Below are positions 26,531 to 35,301 of a stretch of 64,000 nucleotides of DNA, in pieces. Below the pieces are notes generated by a model. That model was given only the letters and a program-made list of their open reading frames with translations. It was not told where the DNA came from and ran no database searches. Every line of letters begins with the position of its first letter. The stretch's first letter is position 1. This DNA is from Mycolicibacterium chubuense NBB4 (GTDB lineage: Bacteria > Actinomycetota > Actinomycetes > Mycobacteriales > Mycobacteriaceae): assembly GCF_000266905.1 (NCBI RefSeq), contig NC_018027.1, forward strand, positions 4,774,001 through 4,838,000, given 5' to 3'. A program made the translations under genes and the position numbers.

Positions 26531-28194
26531 CCCACCGCGACGACATCGCCACGATGCTGCTCGACCGCCTCGGCGACGAGCGCCTCGGGTTGCGCACCCG
26601 CGACCGCGAGTGGAGCTGGGACGCGGTCGTCCGGGAGTCGGCGGCCCGCGCGGCACTGGCCACCGCCGTGCGCGACGAAACACTGGGCGACGCACCGTTT
26701 CACATCGGGGTCCTCCTCGACAACGTGCCCGACTTCGTGTTCTGGCTCGGCGGCGCCGCGCTGGCCGGCGCAGTGATCGTCGGCCTCAATCCGACCCGAG
26801 GCTCGGCCGGCCTGGCCGCCGACATCCGGCACGCGGACTGCGCGCTGATCGTCACCGACAGCACGGGGGCGGACCGGCTCGCGCAGCTCGACCACGGTGT
26901 CGCCCCGTCGCGCGTGTTGCTCGTCGACGACCCTGCCTACCAGCGCCGCGTCGACGAGCATCGCGCCGAACCGGGCGCGGCCGCCGGGGTGGGCGCGGCG
27001 TCGCTGTTCCTGCTGCTGTTCACGTCCGGAACGACCGGGACGTCGAAGGCGGTCAGATGCAGCCAGGGCCGCCTGGCCCGGATCGCGTACGCCGCGACCG
27101 ACAAATTCGGCCATCACCGCGAGGACGTCGACTACTGCTGCATGCCGCTGTTCCACGGCAACGCCCTGATGGCGCTGTGGGCGCCCGCGCTGGCCAACGG
27201 CGCGACGGTCTGTCTGGCCCCGACCTTCTCGGCGTCGCGTTTCCTCCCCGACGTGCGGCACTACGGCGCCACGTTCTTCAGCTACGTCGGGAAGGCGCTC
27301 GCCTACCTGATGGCCACACCCGAGCAGCCCGACGATGCGGACAACACCCTGACGCGCGGCTTCGGCACCGAGGCCTCGCCAGAGGACCAGGTCGAGTTCC
27401 GCCGCCGCTTCGGGGCCGAACTGTTCGAGGGGTACGGCTCGAGCGAGGGCGGCGCTGTGGCGGCCACGGACCCGCACGCCCCGCCGGGTGCCCTCGGGCG
27501 GCCCGCGCATCCGGACGTCGTCGTCGTCGATCCCGAAACGCTCGCCCCCTGTCCGACAGCGGTTCTCGATGCACAGGCCAGAGTGCTCAACCCCGATGAG
27601 GCGATCGGCGAGATCGTCGACCGGCGCGGAGCCCGCGACTTCGAGGGCTACTACCGCAACGACGCCGCCGACGCCGAACGGGTCCGCAACGGCTGGTACT
27701 GGACCGGCGACCTCGGCTACATCGACGGCGACGGATTCCTGTACTTCGCCGGCCGCCGCGGTGACTGGATCCGCGTCGACGGGGAGAACACGTCGGCGCT
27801 GACCATCGAGCGCGTGTTACGCCGCCACCCCGGCGTCGTCACCGCGGCGGTGTACGGCGTTCCCGATCCGCGGTCGGGTGATCAGGTGATGGCGGCCATC
27901 GAGGTCGCCGACCCGGCGGCCTTCGACCTGGACGGACTGGTGTCGTTCCTCCTCGCACAGGATGATTTGGGCGCCAAGGGATTTCCCCGGCTCCTGCGGG
28001 TGTCGGACAACCTTCCCACGACCGGGTCGAACAAGGTGCTCAAACGCGACCTGCAGGCGCAGAAGTGGCACACCCGCGAGCCGATCTATCGGTGGCCGGG
28101 CCGCGGCCGACCGGTTTACCAGCAGATGAGCGACGCCGACCGCGACGCGCTGGACGCGGAGTTCGCGGCGCACGGAAGGGAACGCCATGTCTGA
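26527..28194 (+). CDS. Second FadD17-like acyl-CoA ligase in tandem
   Basis: A 555-residue ANL ligase directly behind fadD17, sharing ATGA with it. The motifs parallel those of its neighbour: LLFTSGTTGTSKAV, YGSSEGGAVA, WTGDLGYIDGDGF, RVDGENTSALTIERVL and TGSNKVLKRDL. Both also share the phrase VGLNPTR and the pattern FSASxFxPDVR, so they look like a duplicated pair that has diverged. M. tuberculosis has a single fadD17 here. The substrate is probably another sterol or bile-acid side chain; this is inference from context. It overlaps the KstD-like gene by 8 bases. Confidence 0.88.
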   Translation: MTHRDDIATMLLDRLGDERLGLRTRDREWSWDAVVRESAARAALATAVRDETLGDAPFHIGVLLDNVPDFVFWLGGAALAGAVIVGLNPTRGSAGLAADIRHADCALIVTDSTGADRLAQLDHGVAPSRVLLVDDPAYQRRVDEHRAEPGAAAGVGAASLFLLLFTSGTTGTSKAVRCSQGRLARIAYAATDKFGHHREDVDYCCMPLFHGNALMALWAPALANGATVCLAPTFSASRFLPDVRHYGATFFSYVGKALAYLMATPEQPDDADNTLTRGFGTEASPEDQVEFRRRFGAELFEGYGSSEGGAVAATDPHAPPGALGRPAHPDVVVVDPETLAPCPTAVLDAQARVLNPDEAIGEIVDRRGARDFEGYYRNDAADAERVRNGWYWTGDLGYIDGDGFLYFAGRRGDWIRVDGENTSALTIERVLRRHPGVVTAAVYGVPDPRSGDQVMAAIEVADPAAFDLDGLVSFLLAQDDLGAKGFPRLLRVSDNLPTTGSNKVLKRDLQAQKWHTREPIYRWPGRGRPVYQQMSDADRDALDAEFAAHGRERHV

Positions 28195-29767
28195 TCCGGG
28201 TGAGCGCGTGCGCGACGAGTGTGAACGTCAGTGGGACGAGACCACCGACGTGCTGGTGGCGGGGTCCGGCGCCGGAGGGGTGACCGGCGCCTACACCGCC
28301 GCGCGCGAGGGGCTCGACGTGATCCTCGTCGAGGCGACCGAGAAGTTCGGCGGCACCACGGCCTACTCAGGCGGTGGCGGAATGTGGTTCCCGTGCAACC
28401 CCGTTCTGCAGCGCGCGGGCACCGACGACACCCTCGACGACGCGCTCGAGTACTACCGGTCGGTCGTCGGCGATCGCACGCCCGCCGCACTGCAGGAAAC
28501 CTATGTCCGCAGCGGGGCGCCGCTGATCGAGTACCTCGAAGCCGACGACCAGCTGAAGTTCCAGCTGCTGCCGTGGCCGGATTATTTCGGTAGAGCGCCC
28601 AAGGCGCGCGCCGACGGCATGCGGCACATCGCCGCCAAAGCGCTGAAAGTCGCCGCGGCGCCCGATCTGCGCGAGCTGATCCGGGGACCGCTGGACACCG
28701 ACCGGCTGGGCACGCCGCAACCCGCGGACTACTTCGTCGGCGGCAGGGCACTGATCGCGCGCTTCCTGATCGCGCTGCGCCGCTACCCGCACGCGTCCGC
28801 CCGGCTCAACACGGCGCTGGTCCAACTCGTCGTCGCGGACGGACGGGTGACCGGTGCGATCGTCGAGACCGAGGGACGGCGCCGGGCGATACAGACCCGC
28901 CGCGGTGTCCTGCTCGCCGCCGGCGGCTTCGAGCACAACGACGAGATGCGGGCCCGCTACGGCGTTCCGGGTGACTCCCGAGACAGCATGGGGCCGTGGG
29001 GGAACCGCGGACTGGCTCACCTCGCGGGCATCGCGGCGGGCGCCGGCACCGACCTGATGGACCAGGCGTGGTGGTCGCCGGGCCTGACCCATCCCGACGG
29101 CTCGTCGGCGTTCGCGCTGTGGTTCACCGGCGGCATCTTCGTCGACGACCACGGCAGACGCTTCTGCAACGAGTCGGCGGCCTACGACCGGCTGGGCCGT
29201 GCGGTGCTGGGCGCGATGGCCGACGGCCTGGTCACGTTGCCGTACTGGATGGTCTACGACGACAGTGCCGGCGGTGTGCCGCCGGTCCAGGCCACCAACG
29301 TGTCGATGGTCGAGCCGCAGCGCTACATCGACGCCGGATTGTGGCGCAGCGCTGACACATTGGAAGAGCTGGCAGTCGAGATCGGGGTGCCGGCGGCGAA
29401 TCTCGTCGAGACGGTGGCGCGCTTCAACGAGTTCGCGCGCCGCGGCGTCGACGATGACTTCGGCAGAGGCGACGAGCCGTACGACCGCGCGTTCTCCGGC
29501 GGGGCGCCGCTGTACCCGATCGTGAAGGCGCCGTTCCATGCGGCCGCGTTCGGCGTCTCGGACCTGGGAACGAAAGGCGGGCTGCGCACCGATTCGGCCG
29601 CGCGGGTACTGGATGCGGCGGACAATGTGATCCCGGGGCTGTACGCGGCGGGCAACACGATGGCTGCGCCGAGCGGCACGGCGTACCCCGGTGGCGGCAA
29701 CCCGATCGGCACCAGCATGGTCTTCTCCCACCTGGCCGTGCGTGACATGGCAGGAGGCCAGGCATGA
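28187..29767 (+). CDS. 3-ketosteroid delta1-dehydrogenase family flavoprotein (KstD-like)
   Basis: A 526-residue FAD-dependent protein of the KstD/fumarate-reductase family. The FAD motif is GSGAGG at 26-31, and an internal LVEATEKFGGTTAYSGGGGMW follows, shown in part as KFGGTTAYSGG. The C-terminal GTAYPGGGNPIG places Tyr500 and Gly504 where KstD1 has its catalytic Tyr487 and Gly491. A further Tyr in FCNESAAYD fits the proton-abstracting Tyr318. It is predicted to introduce the C1-C2 double bond of a 3-ketosteroid. It is locked between a ligase and a KshA-like gene by overlaps of 8 and 4 bases, and is not the main kstD, which lies elsewhere (Rv3537 region). Confidence 0.85.
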   Translation: MSDPGERVRDECERQWDETTDVLVAGSGAGGVTGAYTAAREGLDVILVEATEKFGGTTAYSGGGGMWFPCNPVLQRAGTDDTLDDALEYYRSVVGDRTPAALQETYVRSGAPLIEYLEADDQLKFQLLPWPDYFGRAPKARADGMRHIAAKALKVAAAPDLRELIRGPLDTDRLGTPQPADYFVGGRALIARFLIALRRYPHASARLNTALVQLVVADGRVTGAIVETEGRRRAIQTRRGVLLAAGGFEHNDEMRARYGVPGDSRDSMGPWGNRGLAHLAGIAAGAGTDLMDQAWWSPGLTHPDGSSAFALWFTGGIFVDDHGRRFCNESAAYDRLGRAVLGAMADGLVTLPYWMVYDDSAGGVPPVQATNVSMVEPQRYIDAGLWRSADTLEELAVEIGVPAANLVETVARFNEFARRGVDDDFGRGDEPYDRAFSGGAPLYPIVKAPFHAAAFGVSDLGTKGGLRTDSAARVLDAADNVIPGLYAAGNTMAAPSGTAYPGGGNPIGTSMVFSHLAVRDMAGGQA

Positions 29768-30891
29768 GCACTCAGATCCGTGAGATCGACACCGGCACGG
29801 CGATGACGCGGTTCGCCCGCGGCTGGCACTGCCTGGGCCTCGCCGAGTCGTTCCGGGATGGCCGACCGCACGGCATCGAGGCGTTCGGGACCAAGCTGGT
29901 GGTCTTCGCCGATTCCCGGGGTGATCTGAAGGTGCTCGATGGGTACTGCCGCCACATGGGTGGCGATCTGTCCCGGGGCAGCGTGAAGGGGGACAACGTC
30001 GCCTGTCCATTCCACGACTGGCGCTGGGGCGGTGACGGCAAGTGCGCGCTGGTGCCGTACGCCAAGCGGACACCGCGGATGGCGCGCACCAGGACATGGC
30101 TGACCACGGAGGTGAACGGCCAGCTGCTGGTCTGGCACGACCCGGAAAGGTCCACTCCCCCAGCAGAACTCACCCCGCCGACCATCGAGGGGTACGACCA
30201 GGGCATCTGGTCGCCCTGGCAATGGAGCTCGATCCTGATCGAAGGCGCGCACTGCCGCGAGATCGTCGACAACAACGTCGACATGGCGCACTTCTTCTAC
30301 ATCCATCACGCCTACCCGACGTACTTCAAGAACGTCATCGAGGGCCACACCGCGAGCCAGTACATGGAGTCCAAACCCCGCCCCGACTACACCGCCGACC
30401 CCGAGAAGCTCTGGGATGGAACGCATCTGCGCTCAGAAGCAACGTATTTCGGTCCCGCCTACATGATCAACTGGCTGCACAACGACCTCGGTCCCGGTTT
30501 CACCGTCGAGGTGGCCCTGATCAACTGCCACTATCCGGTGACCCACCACTCGTTCGTGCTGCAGTGGGGAGTGTCTGTGCAGCAGATGCCCGGACTGCCC
30601 GCCGACAAGGCCGCCAAACTCGCCGCCGCGATGAACCGCACCTTCGGCGAGGGATTCCTCGAGGACGTCGAGATCTGGAAGAACAAGACGCGTATCGACA
30701 ACCCGCTGCTGACCGAGGAGGACGGACCGGTGTACCAGCACCGCCGCTGGTACGAGCAGTTCTACGTCGACGCCGCTGACGTCACCCCCGACATGACAGA
30801 CCGCTTCGAGCAGGAGGTCGACACCACCCACGCCAACGACCTCTGGCAGCAGGAGGTCGCGCAGAACCTCGCGGCGCGCGCGGCCCGCTAG
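29764..30891 (+). CDS. Rieske oxygenase, KshA-like 3-ketosteroid 9alpha-hydroxylase oxygenase (second copy)
   Basis: A 375-residue Rieske non-heme iron oxygenase, closely similar along its length to the kshA at 49261. Rieske ligands are Cys62/His64 (YCRHMGG) and Cys81/His84 (CPFHDW). The mononuclear site is in NVDMAHFFYIHH. With the KstD-like protein it would open ring B by 9alpha-hydroxylation plus delta1-dehydrogenation. Start ATG 29764 overlaps the preceding stop (ATGA). It ends the six-gene unit that starts at fadE26. The reductase KshB is not in the window. Confidence 0.9.
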   Translation: MSTQIREIDTGTAMTRFARGWHCLGLAESFRDGRPHGIEAFGTKLVVFADSRGDLKVLDGYCRHMGGDLSRGSVKGDNVACPFHDWRWGGDGKCALVPYAKRTPRMARTRTWLTTEVNGQLLVWHDPERSTPPAELTPPTIEGYDQGIWSPWQWSSILIEGAHCREIVDNNVDMAHFFYIHHAYPTYFKNVIEGHTASQYMESKPRPDYTADPEKLWDGTHLRSEATYFGPAYMINWLHNDLGPGFTVEVALINCHYPVTHHSFVLQWGVSVQQMPGLPADKAAKLAAAMNRTFGEGFLEDVEIWKNKTRIDNPLLTEEDGPVYQHRRWYEQFYVDAADVTPDMTDRFEQEVDTTHANDLWQQEVAQNLAARAAR

Positions 30892-30955
30892 CCCGCTGCT
30901 CAACATCGATCGGCGAGCAGCCTGATTTGTCGGACCCCTCTGCCAGAATGGTGGC

Positions 30956-32239
30956 ATGTCCTCGCCTGCACCGTCTTTGGCCGCTTCGCGGCGTGCCGAT
31001 GAGCGGTTGGCGGTGTTGTTCGGGGAGTTGGCGGAGCTGACCGGGCAGCGCAATGCGATCGACGGCCGCATCGTCGAGATCGTCGCCGAAGTCGACCGCG
31101 ACCGGCTGTGGGCGGCCGCGGGAGCACGGTCGGTGGCGTCGCTGGTGGCGTGGAAGGCCGGGGTGACCCCGGCACGCGCGGAGACCATCGCCACCCTCGC
31201 CCACCGGCTCGACGGGTTCCCGCTGTGCCACCAAGGCTTGCGCGAGGGCCGACTCTCCCTCGACCAGGTCGGCGCGATCGCCAAACGGGCCGCCGACGGC
31301 TCCGACGAGCACTACGCCGACCTGGCCGCCTCGGCCACGGTGACCCAGCTGCGGTTCGCCCTCAAGCTCGCCCCCAAGCCGAAGCCCGAACCCAGGCCCG
31401 AGCCTGAGGTTGAGCCGGAGCCTGCGCCGGCGCCGGAGCCCTCGATCAGCAAGACCTCCGACGGCGTGTGCACCACGTGGCGGATCACCCTGCCCGCACT
31501 GGAGGCCGCAAAGTTCGAGGCCGCGCTTGCCTCCCATCAGGACGCGCTGATCACCGACTGGAAGCGCGACCACGACACCGAGGCCGCCGACGGCTCGGGG
31601 CAGCGGCCACCCATGCCGACCACCGCGGATGCCTTCATGGCGCTGGTCGAAGCCGGCTGGGACGCCGAAACCAGCCGCCGCCCCCACGGGCAGCACACCA
31701 CCGTGGTCGCGCACCTCGACCTCGACAAGCCGGTGGCCGCCCTGCACCTGGGTCCGCTGCTCTCCGACGCCGACCGGCGATACCTGACCTGCGACGCCAC
31801 CTGCGAGGTGTGGTTCGAACGCCACGGCCAGCCGATCGGCGCGGGCCGCACCACCCGCACCGTCAGCCGGCGGCTGCGCCGCGCCCTCGAACACCGCGAC
31901 CGCACCTGCGCCGTGCCCGGCTGCGGGGCCACCCGCGGGCTGCACGCCCACCACATCCGGCACTGGGAAGACGGCGGCCCCACCGAGATGTCCAACCTGG
32001 TACTGCTCTGCCCGTACCACCATCGGGCCCACCACCGCGGTCTGATCACCATCACCGGACCCGCCGACCGACTCGTCGTCACCGACGGCGCCGGCCGCGC
32101 CCTGAGCTCCGCCTCGCTGGCCCGCACCCCGACCACACCGCCACCCGCGGTGGCACCCTACAAAGGCCCCACCGGCGAACGCGCCGACTGGTGGTGGTAC
32201 GAACCCTTCCAACCCCAACCACCACCAAGCGACAACTGA
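30956..32239 (+). CDS. DUF222 / HNH endonuclease domain protein (13E12 repeat family)
   Basis: A 427-residue protein of the multicopy actinobacterial DUF222 family. The N-terminal DUF222 helical region (residues 1-150) is interrupted by a Pro/Glu/Lys-rich linker of about 25 residues (KPKPEPRPEPEVEPEP). The C-terminal HNH module has CAVPGCG and HAHHIRHWEDGG, ending LLCPYHHRAHH. Such genes are often near mobile DNA in mycobacteria and their cellular role is unknown. It interrupts the sterol region and is followed by a strong hairpin and an IS110 element, so this is a hotspot for insertions. Confidence 0.88.
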   Translation: MSSPAPSLAASRRADERLAVLFGELAELTGQRNAIDGRIVEIVAEVDRDRLWAAAGARSVASLVAWKAGVTPARAETIATLAHRLDGFPLCHQGLREGRLSLDQVGAIAKRAADGSDEHYADLAASATVTQLRFALKLAPKPKPEPRPEPEVEPEPAPAPEPSISKTSDGVCTTWRITLPALEAAKFEAALASHQDALITDWKRDHDTEAADGSGQRPPMPTTADAFMALVEAGWDAETSRRPHGQHTTVVAHLDLDKPVAALHLGPLLSDADRRYLTCDATCEVWFERHGQPIGAGRTTRTVSRRLRRALEHRDRTCAVPGCGATRGLHAHHIRHWEDGGPTEMSNLVLLCPYHHRAHHRGLITITGPADRLVVTDGAGRALSSASLARTPTTPPPAVAPYKGPTGERADWWWYEPFQPQPPPSDN

Positions 32240-32271
32240 TATGTGGAGAACTTTGTCAAGTGGGCATGGGG

Positions 32272-32304
32272 AGGCGCCGTCGGGGAGCTACCCCGACGGC
32301 GCCT
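32272..32304 (+). terminator. Strong hairpin after the DUF222 gene
   Basis: Perfect 14-bp inverted repeat AGGCGCCGTCGGGG / CCCCGACGGCGCCT with a 5-base loop, starting 33 bp after the stop. No T-run follows on the plus strand, so it is either an intrinsic mycobacterial-type (non-canonical) terminator or an element end. Confidence 0.65.
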
Positions 32305-33741
32305 CGTTGCTTCCTCGCGAGTCCGATGGTGAGCGTGTCGGTTGGCGACGCGCGGTCAGACTGATATTCGCGGGTTGGTTACCGCAGGACGGGTGTTCGG
32401 CTGGATCGCATCCGCGTGTCTAGGGTCGAGCGTCGACTCGGGCGGGTCTGCTCATAGTTGTGTCGCGGGTTCGATCCACGCGCTGCCACCACCGATGCTC
32501 GCGAGGAAGCAGTCAGGTGGCGGTCAGTCGTCCATGACCGCCAGAGACCAGCACCAGCCGGCCAGCTCACGGGCGATCGCGACGTTGGCCACGGTGGATC
32601 GCTTACGTCGCGCCAGGAAGCCCAGCCATCGGTTGTGGAGGCGACGGTTGCCCTCGTGGCCTCGAGCGCGGGCTGCCGCCGGGGCCAGCTCCCATCGCGA
32701 ACGCATCACCGCTCTGACCTGATACTTGGATCGGTGATGCCAGGCCGCCTCCACGAGCAATCGACGCACGTGAGTGTTGCCGGTCTTGGTGATCGGTCCT
32801 TGCGCCCGCCTGGAACCCGAGGAGGACTCCGAGGGCACCAAACCGACGAACGATCCAATTGTGTTGCCGTTGAAACGATTCCAGTCGCCGATCTCGACTG
32901 CTAACGCGAATGCGGTCAACGTGCCCACCCCGCGAAGGCACGACACCCTGCGCACCACCGGAGTGAATTCACTGTCGGCGGCGATGTCCTCGATCGCCGA
33001 GTCCAGACTGCGGCGTCTGGCCTGCAGCATCAACACGTGCTCGTAGTCGGAATCGAACGCCATCCGGGTCGCCAGTGTTGATAACTGCGGCGCTGCCTGC
33101 GCACGCAGCCAGCGATCGTGCGCATCGGTCCAGGCGCCACCACCGTGATAGACGATGCCGTGGCGCAGCAGCAGCTTGGACAGTCGATGACGCGCCCTCA
33201 TCAGGTCACCGCGGCAGTCTTCGCGGGCACGCACCAGATCGCGGCAAGCCTCCTGGTTCACGCTCGGGATCGACACCGAGGTGACCTCGTCCAAACGCAA
33301 CAACCGCGCTAAATTAAGTGCATCGCGGGCATCGGTCTTCACCCGGTCCCCGGCGGGCTTCTGCAGCTTCGACGGCGCGACAACCTCACACCTGACCCCG
33401 GTCTCGGTCAACGCCCGATACAACCCGAAACCGGTCGGACCCGCCTCATAGGCCACCGCCACCGGACCCGGCAAATGCCTGATCCAGGACTGAATGTGCT
33501 CGAAGGACGGCGTCAACCGGGTCCGGGTCACCTCCCCGGTAACACCGTCGATCGCTGCGGCCACGACCGAACGTGCGTGCACGTCCAGCCCAATACTCGT
33601 ACGCTCAGTGAACACCGGGGCCTCCCACCACTGTCGGATAGACCGGGCGGGCCCACTACCCACCCGGTAACCCACGAACATGGGTGAGCGAGGCCCCGGC
33701 CTGCAACCCCCGACACAACGCCGACGGTCACCCCATACCGT
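32305..33741 (-). mobile_element. IS110-family insertion sequence (outer limits only)
   Basis: The transposase at 32524-33615 defines the element. Limits given are the hairpin after the DUF222 gene and the ilvX stop codon; IS110 elements lack clear terminal inverted repeats, and the exact ends could not be set. On the transposase strand there are up to 126 bp of non-coding sequence upstream and up to 219 bp downstream. Confidence 0.55.
32524..33615 (-). CDS. IS110-family transposase (DEDD recombinase)
   Basis: A 363-residue transposase from GTG 33615 (VFTERTSIGLDVHARSV); GGAGG lies a few bases upstream, which favours this over the longer frame from 33681. The N-terminal RuvC-like DEDD domain shows GLDVHARS, EAGPTGFG and KTDARDAL. 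The C-terminal Tnp20 domain has CLRGVGTLTAFALAVEIGD and GLVPSESSSGSRR with the candidate catalytic serine. The frame is intact, so the element may be active. Its family works with a structured guide (bridge) RNA encoded in a non-coding flank. Confidence 0.93.
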   Translation of the reverse strand: MFTERTSIGLDVHARSVVAAAIDGVTGEVTRTRLTPSFEHIQSWIRHLPGPVAVAYEAGPTGFGLYRALTETGVRCEVVAPSKLQKPAGDRVKTDARDALNLARLLRLDEVTSVSIPSVNQEACRDLVRAREDCRGDLMRARHRLSKLLLRHGIVYHGGGAWTDAHDRWLRAQAAPQLSTLATRMAFDSDYEHVLMLQARRRSLDSAIEDIAADSEFTPVVRRVSCLRGVGTLTAFALAVEIGDWNRFNGNTIGSFVGLVPSESSSGSRRAQGPITKTGNTHVRRLLVEAAWHHRSKYQVRAVMRSRWELAPAAARARGHEGNRRLHNRWLGFLARRKRSTVANVAIARELAGWCWSLAVMDD

Positions 33742-35301
33742 CTAACCGGACAGCAGTGAGGGCATCACTGCGTCGATCAGGTGCGGACCGGGTTCGGCGA
33801 ACGCATCCGTCAGCGCGGCGGCGAGCCCCTCGGCAGTGGTGACGCGCCGAGCGGCCACGCCCATGCCCTCCGCGATCTTCACGAAATCAATTGCAGGAGA
33901 GCCGAGATCGAGCAGCGTCAACGCCTTGGGTCCCGGCGTGGCCGCATCGGTGGCGCCGACCCGCTGCAACTCCATCCGCAGGATGTCGTAGGCGCCGTTG
34001 TTGAAAATCACGGTCGTCACGTCGAGCTGTTCGCGGGCTTGGGTCCAAAGGGCCGAAATCGTGTACATCGCCGACCCGTCGGCCTGCAGCGACAGCACCG
34101 GGCGATCGGGCGCCGCGATCGCGGCGCCCACGGCGGCAGGCAGGCCATAACCGATCGCACCGCCGGTCAACGTCAGCACGTCGTGGGCCGGCGCGCCGGC
34201 CGTCGCCGCGGCGACACCGATTCCCGCAGTGTTGGATTCGTCGACCAGGATCGCTCCTTCGGGCAGCAGCGCGCCGATCACTGCGGCTGCGGAGAAGGCG
34301 TTCAGGTCACCGGAGGGTGGGGTCGGCCGGGTCGCCGGCGCAACCGGCGCCGACGTGCCGGGAGCCAGTTCGTCGGCCAGTTGCTGCAGTGCCCCGGCCG
34401 CATCGAGATGTCCGGCGAGCACATGCACGGCGCACCCCTGCGGCACCAGATCGCTGGGCTTCCCCGGATAGGCGAAGAACGACACCGGAGATTTCGCGCC
34501 CGCCAGGATAAGGTGCTGCGCGCCGGCGAGCTGCTCGGTCGCCGCTTCGGCCAGATACGCCAACCGATCGACTGCGGGCACTCCCGCACCGCGCTGCAGC
34601 CGGGCCGGGAACGTCTCGCACAGCACCCGCGCGCCGGCGGCCTCGGCGATCCGAACAGCAGCTGTCAGCCCCGGCTCTCGCGTCGCGTCGCCGCCGATGA
34701 GCAGAACCGTCGGCGCGCCGGAGCGCAGCGCGACCAGCGCCGCGCGCACGGCGTCGTCGTCGACGCCGGGGGAAGGCGGCACCGGGGCAGCGTCCGCGGG
34801 CTCGGCGCCCTCGGTCCAGGACACGTCGGCCGGCAGGATCAGCGTCGACACCGCTCCGGCTCGGGCGGCGGCGACGGCCTCGGCGGCATCGGTGCCGACG
34901 TCGGAGGTGCGCATCGTGCGGCGAAACCATCCGGACACACTGCCGGCCACCGCGTCGATGTCGGATTCCAGTGGCGCGTCATAGCGTTTGTGATAGGTGG
35001 CGTGATCACCGACGACGACGAGCACCGGTGTCGCGGCTCGACGTGCGTTGTGCAGGTTGGCCAGTCCATTGCCGAGGCCCGGGCCGAGGTGCAGCAGCAC
35101 CGCGGCGGGCCTGCCGGCCATCCGGGCGTACCCGTCGGCGGCACCGGTGGCGACACCCTCGAAAAGGCCGAGCACGCCCCGCATCTGGGGAACGGAGTCC
35201 AGCGCGGCCACGAAGTGCATCTCCGAGGTGCCCGGGTTGGCGAAACACACGTCGACCCCCGCACCGACGAGTGTCCTGATCAGAGCCTGGGCGCCGTTCA
35301 C
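33742..35301 (-). CDS. ilvX: ThDP-dependent acetolactate synthase-like protein IlvX
   Basis: A 519-residue thiamine-diphosphate enzyme in the three-domain acetohydroxyacid synthase/benzoylformate decarboxylase fold. The catalytic Glu is in GLFEGVATGAADGYAR. The ThDP-magnesium motif reads QADGS with NNGAY about 27 residues on, so the usual GDG is ADG. No valine-regulatory subunit is nearby, so a role in branched-chain synthesis is doubtful. It is syntenic with Rv3509c. Its start overlaps the amidohydrolase stop (4 bases) and it is the last gene of the fadD19 unit. Confidence 0.88.
   Translation of the reverse strand: MNGAQALIRTLVGAGVDVCFANPGTSEMHFVAALDSVPQMRGVLGLFEGVATGAADGYARMAGRPAAVLLHLGPGLGNGLANLHNARRAATPVLVVVGDHATYHKRYDAPLESDIDAVAGSVSGWFRRTMRTSDVGTDAAEAVAAARAGAVSTLILPADVSWTEGAEPADAAPVPPSPGVDDDAVRAALVALRSGAPTVLLIGGDATREPGLTAAVRIAEAAGARVLCETFPARLQRGAGVPAVDRLAYLAEAATEQLAGAQHLILAGAKSPVSFFAYPGKPSDLVPQGCAVHVLAGHLDAAGALQQLADELAPGTSAPVAPATRPTPPSGDLNAFSAAAVIGALLPEGAILVDESNTAGIGVAAATAGAPAHDVLTLTGGAIGYGLPAAVGAAIAAPDRPVLSLQADGSAMYTISALWTQAREQLDVTTVIFNNGAYDILRMELQRVGATDAATPGPKALTLLDLGSPAIDFVKIAEGMGVAARRVTTAEGLAAALTDAFAEPGPHLIDAVMPSLLSG

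Noticed and set aside
32461..32491. tRNA-like 3' end (GGGTTCGATCC ... GCTGCCACCA), possible tRNA or attachment-site remnant
   Set aside because: The T-arm and CCA register is off by one base, the stem has a mismatch, and no 5' half complementary to the would-be acceptor is found within 100 bases upstream. It may be chance or a fragment.
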